From Scatophagus argus (Eukaryota > Chordata > Actinopteri > Scatophagidae): a stretch of DNA of 64,000 bases. The notes under the pieces were generated by a model. The model had not been told where the DNA came from. It worked only from the letters and a program-made list of their open reading frames with translations, and did not search any database. Positions 33,701 through 49,783 of the stretch are shown here, in pieces. Both the position numbers and the translations under genes were made by a program. The number at the start of each line of letters is the position of its first letter. Within the stretch, counting starts at the first letter, position 1. Location of the stretch: positions 4,150,862 through 4,214,861 of the forward strand of contig NC_058510.1 in assembly GCF_020382885.2 (NCBI RefSeq), written 5' to 3'.

Positions 33701-34923
33701 CCCCCTCTTTGAAATAAACCATAAAAATGCAAAAGTAATTTGTGAACTCATGTTTTTATGTTGTTTTTCTAAACACAGCTCAGTAAAAATCACTAACAAA
33801 ACTGAAATGCAATACAGAAATTAGAGTGCACTGACAGCACATCAAGTTTGAGTCCAAGTCTGATCCCACTGCTCACCAGGCTTACATGTGGGACTCTGTG
33901 CAAGCGTTGCAAACCTACATCAAATCTGATGTCCACCTAAAGAAGGCACCAACCTTTGACAAATAATCATATGACAAGTTCACTTGGTCTGACAATAAAA
34001 CTATATATCATCGCTTTGATAAATATCTTACCTTCACACTTACATCTTTAAAAAAACAATGGTACAAGAACTGTGCAGCATAAGCCATATTCAGTATCAG
34101 AATAAATAATGTGATTCTGTTCAGAGAATAGAAAAACAGAAGATGGGCTGAGCAAATTATTCACTGATTTAAATATAGATAAGCTCATATTCTTTTAGAT
34201 AAAAACACTTAATTTACAAATTGCAGCATCACAAATATTGAAATGTAGGCTTTTAGTGCACTGGAAAAATTACAGAAGAAAAACTGCGGCAATATTTTTA
34301 ATCCGGGAATCAAGCAAGGAAACAGTCCTCGTTTACACCTCCGTGTAAATGTAAATTCAAGATTACTATGGTGCATACTGAAACTATGGTGTCCCAGCAA
34401 TGTCCCAACCACAAAAAATCCTGATGAGTATAATGTAAATCTATGTTGATCACGTACCCTTCATAACACTCAGAAAAATTAAAATTTAAAGCAAATCATA
34501 CTGAGCTCCCAATTTCACTCAGCCTTACATGGATCATTTAACTTTCACACGATTCTAAGGCTTTTCAATTAATCTGAATTTCAACCTTCAGTAGCTGAGA
34601 AATGAAGTTAGAAATGAATAAAGTAATGCAAAAAGACCGAGTCAAGTAAATATTTGCTCGTGACTGAAATGGTGGATTCTGCAGTTCGCCCCTTAATGGA
34701 CAGTTGTTGCCCTACAGATCATGAAGCCCCTAAACAAACGGGAGCAGCAGCGACTGCTAGGACCTTCGAGTATAAAGTGTGTATCATGTTGATCAGAAAA
34801 GGCTTTGGGTCAAATAGCGTAGATCAAACCCTCATTGGCATGTGGCCTTAACCTACAGTCTAAATTGACTTGAAGAAGGTCTGCGTTGACAGGTTTTTGC
34901 CACTTTGGAGTGTAACACATGTG

Positions 34924-34925
<2 letters not shown>

Positions 34926-34960
<35 letters not shown>
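34926..34960. repeat. (TG)n microsatellite
   Basis: Pure TG run of about 35 bases in the spacer between gpt and ppp1r16a. Confidence 0.95.
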
Positions 34961-34961
<1 letters not shown>

Positions 34962-35023
34962 TTTTGGGGCTTTTCAGTTGACAGTTTTGGCAATGTTGGG
35001 TCAAATCATGCCACACTGATTTG

Positions 35024-35670
35024 TCATTCCATTACCAGTTCAACCGTGCCGAGTAGTGCCGTGCCGTGCCGTGCTGTGCCCGGGATGGACTTGATCCAGA
35101 TTGGAGCCAAAGTGAGCCCGGCAGGCTGCGGTGACATCTTGCCCATTGGGGACAACACGTAACGGCCCATTCTCTCCCAAACAACCATGTGTTGTGAGAC
35201 TCAACTCAGGCTTCGTAAAGTGTCAGCACTCAGTCAGTAGCTTCTAACTGAAGCTGTGGTTTGAAGTTTAGTTTTTCTCAGTTCTCCTTTTGTACTTTCA
35301 GATATCATCAAGGTCACTTTGAGCTGGAGGAGTCAAGTCTCCGCTGGTGAAAACCCAACATTTCCTGATTTTGCTGCTTCACAACAAAAGCCTTTAAATA
35401 TTGGGGGACTTTTATTGTGAAGATTTTAATAGGAAGTTATACAAGTTTGACACCAGCTTAGCAGAGCGTTGTTAGCTGCTTCTTCAATAATACTGCGGGG
35501 GGTTTAAGCAGAAACAGCCACAGTGAGATTTTAGATGAGGAGCTGCAGTGCATCATCAGTTAAAGGCACACCTTCAAGCGGGCAGCCTGGTCATGATGGG
35601 ATATCCTGCCATGCTGGGTGACGCACCGAGTCAAACCGAGTCAAGCCAAGCCAGCACGTGAATGGAAGAG
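35024..35670. mobile_element. Probable non-autonomous DNA transposon with GTGCC subterminal repeats
   Basis: The left end reads TTCCATTACCAGTTCAACCG followed by tandem GTGCC units near 35050-35080. The inverse of the right end reads TTCCATTCACGTGCTGGC followed by related GACTCGG units. This resembles a fish repeat class with CCATTACCAGT-like ends and GC-rich subterminal repeats. The inverted match is imperfect and the right border is uncertain. The block ends about 23 bases from the ppp1r16a stop codon, so most of that gene's 3'UTR would be transposon sequence. Confidence 0.4.
35411..35416 (-). terminator. Candidate poly(A) signal of ppp1r16a
   Basis: TTTATT on the plus strand, AATAAA on the minus strand, about 280 bases past the ppp1r16a stop. 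It is the first minus-strand AATAAA I see downstream of the gene and lies inside the transposon-like block. Confidence 0.5.
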
Positions 35671-35692
35671 CCTCACTTGTGTGTCTGGCTGT

Positions 35693-40153
<4,461 letters not shown>

Positions 40154-43100
40154 GCCAGTACAACACTGGGAACAGGTCACAGTTGCTTTGCCTCTTTATA
40201 CGTCTGAAATCTCTCTTAGTCCATGAGGATAATAAATATAAAAGTTCCAGGTACCCAAATTTCTCATTAAATAGGCCCCTCTGTAAGTCCAAACAGGCCT
40301 ATGTTGGGGCCCGTGGAAGAGCACAAAAAGACGTTGAAGCAGTTTATCTGTAAAAATATCTTTTCAGGAAAAAAAAGGTCAAACAAGCTGTCAGTCCTCC
40401 CATCCATAACAGCAACAGGTAACGTGGCCAATGACTGTGGAGAGACAAGGAGAGACAGGGAAAAGATGATGCTAGAAAGGCAGAGTCAAACTACTCCCCA
40501 GGTGAGAGGCCCCGTCTCAGCTTCTAATCCAAAGTGGTGGTGACCAACACTGGGATCCAACAGAGGAGTGAGTCTTTGAGGATCCATAGTGAGGATATGA
40601 TGGGAGGATTCAAATATCTCCTGGTGGTGAGTGGAGACTATTCCAAAGGCACCTTGGTGTTGGTGTTGGTGTTGTTGTTGGTCTTCAAGCGGAATACATC
40701 TGGGAACGAAGCTTGCAATGATCGGTTCCTCATCAGTCTGCACCTGTGAGTGGGTCAAGAGAAGAAAGAAGGCACGGGGAGAAAATGTGAGTGCTGTGTT
40801 ACAGTATAATGTACACACACTGCTCTCCTAATCCTGTTATCTTTAACCCCTGAGCTCCTTCCCCACCTACTCCCCCCTCTCCCACTCCTCTCCCAAAGGA
40901 AACCTGAGAAGGTGGGACGCTTTTCATTAATGATTGACACACCTTGCAGCCCGACACACACTGCACCGCCACTGGCACACACAGGGTGAGACTGCGAGAG
41001 ATTGTTGCGGAAAAGCGGTTAAGGAGCTGGGATGTGACATGTTTCAGTGCAAGTTCTAACCTCGGTTGGCGAGATCGCCCTCATTAACTTTCATTGACTT
41101 CCCAGGTGAGTTACGTGGCTCACACACACTCGGCTCTTTAACAGGCTACTCATTTATTATTTAGGCTGTGAGCGCTGAGATGAGGGTGAACTAGAGGCAC
41201 TCGGTGAGATAGAGAGAGTGACTGACAAGACAGCAGCCCTGGGCCACAGAGTCAATGCTGCACACAGCCATCTACCTGAAAAGGTGGGAGGTTGGTGGAC
41301 CAGAGCTCCATAAATCAGCTGATGAGACAGCAAAGAGATGGAGGGTGATTCATAATGAGCAGGCTGCAGTTACACTCTGGTTAGCATGTATTCCCAAGAG
41401 GCCTTCTCAACAAATGAAGTAATTTTAGATTTGCATGGATAAGAGAAAAAAATAACAGTACCAGTCTAACCTGCTAAAAAAATTAGTGAAATGCAAAATA
41501 CTATATTTATTAAAGAAATAAGCTATTTCAAGGTTTTTAGACACATCTGGACCAGCCAGCATCCAAATTCAACCAGGTGAAAGTAATTCTTTTCTATTTG
41601 GTTGGCGGGATGACACTTAGCTGTAGACAGGGGCATTTCTGTAGCACCACAGTGCTTCACGTACATCGTATGTAGCAACACATTTTACCTTATCAAAAAA
41701 CTGCAGCTCCTGATGGATATCGGATACACTGGATATTGCACTTGGCCCGTATTCAAAAATATTTCAGCGAATTTTTCAGCACTATCAGCAAACTGATAAT
41801 GCTGACAGATTGCACTAGTTAATAAAGCACCCTTTACAAATTAGTTGAACTATGTTCAGTTAAAAGTAGTGCTATATGACACACACCATACATTAAAAGC
41901 CTTCTTTACATTGGAATATAAAAACGTACCAGTTTCCATCAGATCTCCTACCTGGCTGAATAAAATATTAAAACTTCTTGACTTCAGAACAGGCATTCGT
42001 TCTTTCCTTCTATTTTTAGGATACCTAAGCTCCCGCCCTTTGTCACCAGCGACAATGTAAGGATTTCCTTACGCTGAAGTAACAGCTTAACTCTTGCCCA
42101 TAAACTGGCAGACCACTACATGGATCACTCATTCAAACAATCCACACGAGCATTAACTTGGAACGCACAGGATCGACACGTAGATGACGAGGTCCATCTT
42201 AGAAAGGCAAAGATCCACATGAGGCAACTTTCTTTAACCCGTCTTCCTCCTTCAGGAAAAAAAAAAGCATCCAAAGTCCACGTTCATGTAAAAAGGTTAA
42301 CATAAAACAAATGTGTTATATGACAAACCCTTGAGTTTACTGGGGCTAAGCCATAAAGAGTCAGTAGCCTGACCTGTTTCTAGTCAGAGTCCTCAACCTC
42401 AGCCAACAAATGAAAAGGAGAGCATGTTTGGTGGCATTTTAAGGGGCTTTAAAAGGAAGAAAAGATTGGAAAAATCCCTGCACGAGCTTAATTGCTGCAT
42501 TACTTGGATTAAGCCAGACACAATCTGAAAGATCAGTGGAATAAAGATCTTAATGTTTAAGGTCATGAAATGAAACTATACTTATGCTCCCATAAGACTT
42601 TATTGATCAAACAGAAATTTGTCTGATCAGATGTCAAACACAGCGTTGAAAAAACTGTCTTCTAAAACTTTTCTAAAACAGGCTGAGACATAAACAACAA
42701 AAACACTGACTGGGCAAAGCAGCAAATTAATCTGTTGATTTGTGCAAATAAGACATTTCATTAACTGTGCACATTTTTGCAAACCAGACTCTTCTAATGT
42801 CTACTATACTGTTTGACCAGACTCCATTAACATTTCACGCATTTCCTGAACAGGTTATAACAAAGCAGCACCTTTAAATTTTACTTTCAGCTTCAATCTG
42901 ATGACTGGCGGATCTCAGGGGCAGGATTTTTAAGCATACAGGCCTCTGCTTTGATGGCCTTGCACTGAGGTCAAGTGCCTGATTTGCATACATAATATTA
43001 CCTTACCCTGATTTGCAAACATTACCCAGTAAAGCTGCAGCCAAAACTTGTTTTCGCAATTGGCAGATCAATTGTTTAATCTATAAAAAAATTGTAAATC

Positions 43101-44508
43101 ACACTATGAATATTTCTCATCACAGTTTCCAGAACCTACTGACATCTTCAGATACCTTCTTTTGTCCAATCTACAGTCCAAAAACCAAAGAGTTTTCATT
43201 TACTGACAGTAGATATTTTGATATTTTATAAGCTGGAACCAGCAAATATTAGATTTTTTTGCTTTAAAAATGACCAAAGCGGTTAACTGATTATAAAAAC
43301 AGCTGGCAATGAATTTTCAGCAGCTCTGCTCAGACTGAATGAGATTTCAGTGTGGGCCACATACTGAGCAGACAGCTAATGCATGTCCCACTGTCTCCAT
43401 CTATTTCACTTTTAGTGTCAATCACGGTTCACATGATCGTGACAAGAAACCAGGTTTAATGTGTTTCCGCTCTGATAGCAGGATCCGTGCGTATGATGCT
43501 GCTGAGCCTCTTACTCTGTGCACTTAGCAGTCAGTGCAGGGTCACAATGTGTTGCTTAGGCATACAGAAATCCATCCACTTTCTCTAAGGTCTGTGACGA
43601 CAAAAGTCCTTGCGGCTTTTTAGGGTATGAAGGGCTTCTATATTTAGTATTCCATTTAAAGCAGGAAGGTCATTTTATTCAAATGTAAGTAAATTCCTTC
43701 TTAGCTCATGTTGAAAGCATAAAGAGGATGTTTAAAAAGAGAGCAACAACTAACTCAAACAAGTTTCAAATGAGTTCCACCTTCATCGTTTTACGTGACT
43801 GCCAAAAAGCTCATAAAAAACTTCTTCTTCTTCTTCTCACTGCCAACAGGTTAAACACCACTTAAAAGCCACTGATACATTTAAGTGTTTCTTAATGGAC
43901 CTCAACAGACCTAATGGAGGCTGTGTGAGCCAGCAAATGTAGATATACCTGCTGATATGCTGGTACATTAGAGGAGTGATCACCTTTACAAAATGTGGGT
44001 CCATAAAATTATTTAATGGGTCAGTGGTTAGGTAAGTGACAGCTATTAGGCTGCTCATTACATAACATGACATTTAAAAGGACAAAAAAACCTATTATGA
44101 GGCATGCACACACACAAGGTCACACTCAGACTCTCATTCTCCCTCTAGTAATACATTTACATGTGCAAACAGGGAACAGGACGACGTCTCCTGATTAGCT
44201 GTCCTAGCACAGCAAACCAGCCAACTCAAATCTCAAATAAGAGAGCCAATCAGAATGGGCTATCGGTGAACAGAGCTAACGCAGAGGCTCCCACGCTGTG
44301 ATGTTTCCTCTTTGAGTCTGGTCGGGAACAAATAAACATATTTTTTGTTTCGCCGTCAGATGCACACATCCAAACCTGCAGCAGAGACTAAAGTTATCTT
44401 TTTTCTTGACATACCTGAAACAGGAGACTGCTGCAGTTTCTATATGTAGCACTCACTTTATCGCTTCCACACTGCTTCAGACTGCAGGATTTTTATATAT
44501 TTTTTAAT

Positions 44509-44720
44509 TTACTTTATTAATCCCAAGCTGGGAAATTACTTCTCTGCATTTAACCCATCACTGTTTGAAACACACACACATGCAACATGCAGTGAAACAC
44601 ACAGGAGCGCCCGGGGAGCAAACTGGGGGTTAAGTGCCTTGCTCAAGGGCACATCAGCCGGCAATTTTTTTTCCTGCCTGTCCAGTGGGGAATCAAACCG
44701 CCGACCTTCCGATCACTATT
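44509..44720 (-). mobile_element. tRNA-headed SINE, family B (minus strand)
   Basis: Read on the minus strand it has a B-box-like GGTTTGATTCCC (44688-44699), then a core with GTGCCCTTGAGCAAGGCACT and CTCCCCGGGCGC, a GGGTTAAATGCAGAG stretch, and a tail TTGGGATTAATAAAGTA followed by A/T-rich sequence. The core is shared with the SINE at 57957-58207, but the tail is different and of LINE type. This suggests a mosaic relative rather than the same family. Confidence 0.65.
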
Positions 44721-45577
44721 ACTGAAATACCTCACAATGAACGTGTGCCAGTATCATAATAATTAGGCATCGAAATGCAGAAGTTGTGGGTGACTTGATG
44801 TGATGAGTACCTGAAGGCAGGCGGTGGGTGTTCACCTGCGTAACTTGTTGCTACACACTCCCACCGAGCCTTGTACAAGCGCAGACCAGTCATCGCTCCT
44901 CCATTCTCTCTCCTGTCTCTCCTCTCACTCAGTTTGTGTAAACCAATACTTAACGCAAGTGTTTGCATCACAAGGGCCATGTGTTGTTATTTTAAGTTTT
45001 AGCCCAGTATGTGCTTTACAGCTTGAAAGCGGAGACAAGTCTGAGAATAGTCTTCTGGGGGGTGTAGTTGAGAGCCATAATTGGGATGTATTTAAACAAA
45101 GTAAAAGCCGGTGTGTGGTGAAAAACAAAAAGCTTTAAAATCCTCCCAGCGCGAGGTTGCTGTCTAGCTGCCTCAGCCTGCTGTCACCAGGATCAAACCA
45201 GAAAGAGCGAAAAATGAGCAGCTGTTGCATTTCTGGGCACAATAAGCTTGGTCAATCACTACATCATGTTAAAACAGTCAGTCGGTTGCTCAAAATCAAA
45301 AATCAGATGTTTCTTTTCTAAATCTGGAACTCTGGTCTGAATGCTGAATAAACAAACAGAGAGAAATCTATCACAGATGAGACAAAAATGGCGATTTCTG
45401 CACCAACAAGAGCAGCAATACGTCCAAGCTCACTAACAAATTAACTGACCTACCAGATATATTTATACGTCCACACAAAAAGAAAACAGAAGGTTACTTG
45501 GGGTAAAAGTAATTAATTCAATTGTGATTGCAAAAATACAGCAATAATGAATATTAATTTTTCTGTTGCGGTCTTAC

Positions 45578-45781
45578 CTCATTCACGAGCGTCTTGGCCG
45601 CAGCAATCTGAACTAGCATTTTGTCGGTCTCAGTTAGTTTTGTCCCTTTATAAAATAAGCTCCTGCACAAATGGGGAATTTGTTGGTGGCTAAACTGTGT
45701 AAGAGCCTTATGATTCTCTGAGTCAGGCAAAGCCCAGACGGACAGGAAAAGACCAAGTGAGATCACGATATTGTACAAACT
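45578..45781 (-). other. Candidate unassigned exon (68 open codons with splice sites)
   Basis: On the minus strand, 204 bases are open in one frame between an acceptor CCAG (45782-45785) and a donor GTAAGA (45577-45572). The translation includes a hydrophobic stretch ISLGLFLSVWALP and ends KMLVQIAAAKTLVNE. I recognise no family. It lies in the presumed 5' intron of ppp1r16a and could be an alternative 5' exon, a fragment of a transposon gene, or chance: one open run of this size is not rare in 64 kb. Confidence 0.2.
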
Positions 45782-47375
45782 CTGGCATGGCAGTGCAGCA
45801 CACGCACACAGAAATATGACTAAACATTTTGTGTGCTTGGAAAAACCGTCCCTGCATCAATCTGACATTTGTTTACTTTTGACTTTTTCCACCTAATGAC
45901 CCAATGGGAAGGGCTGTCTGCTGCTGCTGAGGAACATAAACAGTCAACAGTTGGACTGAATAGACCACTTCATATACACACACTAACAGCCAAAACTCCT
46001 GGTCAGCCTTAAATTTGGCTGCAGTGGAAACAGGCAAACAGCGCTTTGTGCTTCATTCATGAAATGACATCGCTCAGCTGTTGTGTACGACCAACAGCCT
46101 GCTGTGCTGTTTGATGTGACCTGCAGGACCTTCCTGAAACAAACTATGCTGAGTCAAAGCCGCTTGATGATTCGGGAACGATCCCGCCTGCTATCTGAAC
46201 CTATGCCAAGTTACCAAAACTGCCTGCCTAATATTTAGAAAGATTGTTTTTTTCTGTGCTACTGTGCAATTTATAAATGAAATAGAGCTGAAACAGCTTG
46301 TCAGTGACTTGATTCGATGTTGGTAAGATAAAATAAGGCATTTAACGACAACAAGTTGTGGGAAACTGCAATGGGCAGACCAAACTATTAATTAATCAAT
46401 CAAGAAAATAATCTGCACATCAGTGGCCCTTGAAGGAAGACAGAACAAGAATGACTGCAAAAGAAAGCCTGGGGGGCTACTTGAGAAGAGGTGGGCACAT
46501 TAAGTCCTGTCATGTGTAATGGTTTGAGCTGCTCCATGTAATCACTCAGCAATCTCAGTAATGCCACAGTGTAGTCAGAGTGGGGAGAGAGCAAGAGGCC
46601 ATGGGAAAAACAGAGTGTGTGTGCATGTATGATGCACTCGTAATCAAACAGATATGAAGATACAGAGACAAAAAAAAAAAAGAGTCACTGCTTTTTCTGG
46701 ATATGGGCAGGATATGGAACGAGAGGGCAAGAGGATGTGGAGGAAAGAATGCAAAGGAGATAGAGAAGAATATGTGGAGGAGGAAGGATGGGGAGGAGAC
46801 ACACAAGCCGACTTTAGCTCCTCTGAACGCTCCTGAGCAGGAAGTAAAGCGACAAGAGGAAAACCGAAATAAAGAACCTTTAAATGGTGCCCACAGGATG
46901 AGATGATGTATATGACATCCGCCTGCAGAATCTCTCACATTCAAACATACACATGTGATGGTAAGGAAATGCCTCAGTAGGAAGAGACAGGGGAACATGT
47001 GTGGCAGTTTATGCACATGAGAAGGAATGTAACAGAGAGCCAAACCTGAGCAAATACAGACTGACCTTTAAAGTCCTGCTTCAGCCATTCTTGCCATTAT
47101 CTTATCACAAAGAAAAACCTGAACCAGGATGACCAAGAAATCTTTTCATTATGGTTACCTCAAGTTACACAGATTGTATAGATTGCATTTGCATCGCATT
47201 TGGCCGCATTAGTCAATGTGCCTCCTTACAAGGTCACAGAGGTTAGTCTAATAAAGTGGAATATAATGCAGCCTTTTCTCCCAGAGCTCTGACACCTTGC
47301 TAGACTGTCAGCTGGTGTAGCAAGACATCTACAAACTAATCTTGGTCTAAATTGTGAAACCTGCAAATATTTGAC

Positions 47376-47414
<39 letters not shown>

Positions 47415-47422
47415 GGAGAGAG
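47376..47422. repeat. (TA)n(GA)n compound microsatellite
   Basis: About 19 bases of TA alternation passing directly into GA alternation to 47422. Confidence 0.95.
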
Positions 47423-48299
47423 GAAATGCTTTTGAAGAAGTACTTTGACCACGTATCAGTAAGACCGACAAGGCAAGGAACTGACAACAAGATAAATGAT
47501 GTAGTCTTTAAGTCAAACAGTCAGTGAACAGGAACTCAAGCAGGCACTGAATACAAACTGTGCTAATAAAAATGTATTTTCTTGAAGCAACTCATACAGA
47601 CAATAAAGGTTGCAACAAATTAAGTTTAATGTCATACCTGTTTGGCACAGGAACCTGATGAGCAGCACAATATGATGTAATCCAACGCAGCAACCTTAAC
47701 CTTTAAATCCGTCTGTCTGTCTGTGATAAAGGCGTTCAACTCTATGGAAATGTATGTGATGCTGTTGTACCTGACTGCATGTTACTCTTTATTTTATTCT
47801 GTCAATCCACAATACAATATAATCAGTATTACTGCAGTACTGGATGGCAATGGGCCATTTGAAATCTTACCTGAAAGCTGCAAGCTGTCCTGTAAAAGTG
47901 CCATGCAACGCTGATAGCAGTAAGACTTTGCACTTGTTGCTCATTCGCGAAGTTGTGATGTCTGAGCCTGATTAAAAAGGTCGACTTAAACAATAACTAG
48001 TCTGTGCCGAACATAAACAGCTTTTAAAAATCTGTCACACAAAACAACAACGGGAGCGTTTGCTCCTGTGTTGTGCCGTGCAGGATTAACCGGGAGCAGC
48101 AGATTAGCTAACCCACCTAGCGGTCCACAGACAGGCTCAACAGGTGGCTAGTCTGACAGGTAACGTAAGCAGTTCGTTTAAGCTACCTGGCTTCGTTCGT
48201 CGTGGTTCCCCGCTGGAGTTTAAGTTAATACCGGCGAGTTTACCCTGTGTGGATGACTCTTACAAGCTAGAAAAGGGTAAAAGCAGCGATAAAGTCGGC

Positions 48300-48700
48300 T
48301 AACACTGACGTTGTTTCAGGCTAACGTTACCTTTCAGGTTAGCTAACTTCTCGGCTAAACGGCGGCAGCCAGAGTCGTGCTGGTGTTTCAGTGAATTAAA
48401 CTTAAATGTCGCTTTAAGGGCTGATAAACGGCGAGTTAAACCCGAGCAGGCTGTGCAAAATCGACATGAAGTGACAGAAAACAGCGTGTCCGCATCTTAC
48501 CTGTGGAGGTGACCGTCAGCGGGAGCTCCTGAGCGGCTCTGCGGGCTGTGAAACGGAATCAGCTGCGGTCCGCCTGCTCCAGCCAGCCCTCGGGGGAAAT
48601 GCTTCACCATAACAACCGGACCTGAGTCCGCTCCTCCCGCAGGTCACCCGCCACCAGGGGGCGACAAAGCCCGCAGGCCGTGGGGCAGGTCACTCAGTCC
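48300..48700 (-). promoter_or_regulatory. CpG-rich promoter and non-coding first exon, probably of ppp1r16a
   Basis: The stretch is markedly richer in C, G and CG dinucleotides than the DNA on either side. On the minus strand a strong donor (CCACAG/GTAAGATG) ends an exon at 48501, with the transcription start presumably near 48550-48650. The only downstream minus-strand gene with an open 5'UTR acceptor is ppp1r16a, so I assign this as its first exon. The region could also drive an unannotated transcript toward foxh1. Confidence 0.5.
48651..48664 (+). promoter_or_regulatory. CTCF-type motif
   Basis: CCACCAGGGGGCGA is an essentially perfect match to the vertebrate CTCF core (CCASYAGRKGGCRS). 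It sits just upstream of the presumed ppp1r16a first exon, in the spacer between ppp1r16a and foxh1. Motif evidence only. Confidence 0.55.
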
Positions 48701-48940
48701 GCCGGATGACTGAGAAAACTTTATTTATTTGACACCTTTCAAAACGTGTTTCACAGCTGCTCATAAAATAAAACATCATGAAACTAGTGGCGGAAACTAT
48801 CTTAGTACATTTAGTCAAGTACTTTAATACTACAATACTAATACAGTATTTAATAATACTGATGCACTTGTAGCCTACCTTTTCAGTTTCTACTCACCAC
48901 GTACATTTGACAACTTAAAAAAAAAAATAGTAATATAATT

Positions 48941-48980
48941 ATCACCAGTAAGACTTTATTGATCCCAAAGGGTAAATCAG
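48941..48980 (+). repeat. Retroposon tail fragment
   Basis: Contains AGACTTTATTGATCCCAAAGGG, the fish retroposon 3'-tail phrase also seen at 22464. No body of an element is recognisable around it. Confidence 0.35.
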
Positions 48981-49613
48981 CTTAATACTCTACCGTATGT
49001 AAAGTAATATTTAAAAACAGTGCATTTACCAGCTGCAGTTTTGAGTGTACCAAAAAATCAGAATCCAGTAATATACAGTAATACACATTATTCTCAAATT
49101 TGGCATTGTGCAAAATGAGGACTTTTACTTTTGATACTTTAAGTATATTTTTATGCCAATACTTCTGTACTTACATATGAGTGTATATTTTACATACACT
49201 TATACATTTTAAATGCAGGACTTGAAACAGAAATATTTTTACACTGTGGTACTGCTAATACTAGCTAATGATCTGAGTACGTCATCCACCACTTTGCAAA
49301 ACACAACAAGAATTTCAGGGAAAGCTCAAGCATAGAGAGATAAAGATTGTACAGGGTGGTTATACTGCAATACTTCACTCACTCAGCTGTCCTGATACTG
49401 AGGAGGATGATGTTTGAGCTAAAGCAGTGAGGGGGAACCCCCCCCCCCGTCCTGGGCCGTAGACCTCATTGGTATCAGTGCACAATAACAATTAACATTT
49501 GGATGTGTTAAAAAAGAAACATTGCAACAGAATCAACATTAGACACCGCTGCCATACTTCAAGTTCAATAAGACGGGACAGGACACTTGGACACTTCTGA
49601 CATGTGCTATTTG

Positions 49614-49783
49614 GGGGCAGTCGTGGATCAGCGGTTAGGGTGTCGGACCCGTAACCGGTGGATCGCTAGTTCGATTCCCCGTCCCGGTGTCCATGGCTGA
49701 GGTACCCTTGAGCAAGGTACCTAACCCCCACTGCTCCCCAAATTTCATTGGAGTGAGTTCCCTCCAATGACAAGATATGTCAC
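49614..49783 (+). mobile_element. tRNA-derived SINE, family A, internally deleted copy
   Basis: Starts with a tRNA-like head of about 73 bases: GGGGCAGTCG, A-box TGGATCAGCGG (49624-49634), B-box GTTCGATTCC (49669-49678). A body follows with CCCTTGAGCAAGGTACCTAA and CCCCCACTGCTCCCC, and an end TTGGAGTGAGTTCCCTCCAATGACAAGATATGTCAC. The same family occurs inverted at 57957-58207, where about 80 more bases are present between CTCCCC and the AAATTTC joint. This is a retroposon, not a functional tRNA gene. Confidence 0.85.

Larger units (their letters stand above)
30705..35692. other. Intergenic region upstream of gpt and downstream of ppp1r16a
   Basis: About 5 kb. The part next to gpt (30705-31080) is the presumed gpt 5'UTR and promoter; it is richer in CG dinucleotides than the DNA further on. 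From 31100 to about 34900 the sequence is AT-rich with no coding frame, RNA gene or repeat that I can identify. A (TG)n run and a transposon-like block follow, abutting the ppp1r16a stop codon. Confidence 0.55.
40166..48500 (-). other. Presumed 5'UTR intron of ppp1r16a (8.3 kb)
   Basis: Bounded by a good acceptor just before the ppp1r16a ATG exon (TTCCCAG on the minus strand, 40166-40168) and a good donor at 48500 (CTGTGGAG region read as CCACAG/GTAAGATGCG on the minus strand). Content: a SINE-like element at 44509-44720, a TA/GA microsatellite at 47376-47422, a candidate cryptic exon at 45578-45781, and otherwise AT-rich DNA without coding frames. The intron is inferred from splice signals only; no transcript evidence is available. 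Confidence 0.45.

Noticed and set aside
42139-42146. AATCCACA FoxH1-type sites here and at 47804-47811, possible autoregulation
   Set aside because: An eight-base motif is expected about twice by chance in 64 kb on two strands, and there is no clustering with Smad motifs.
46555-47043. 162-codon minus-strand open frame rich in Phe, Leu and Ser
   Set aside because: It is the complement of a purine-rich (GA-rich) stretch, which produces stop-poor pyrimidine codons; no family similarity.
49614-49686. tRNA gene-like head with A and B boxes
   Set aside because: It is the 5' part of a SINE with a second copy at 58207-58135; no sign of an independent tRNA gene or terminator.
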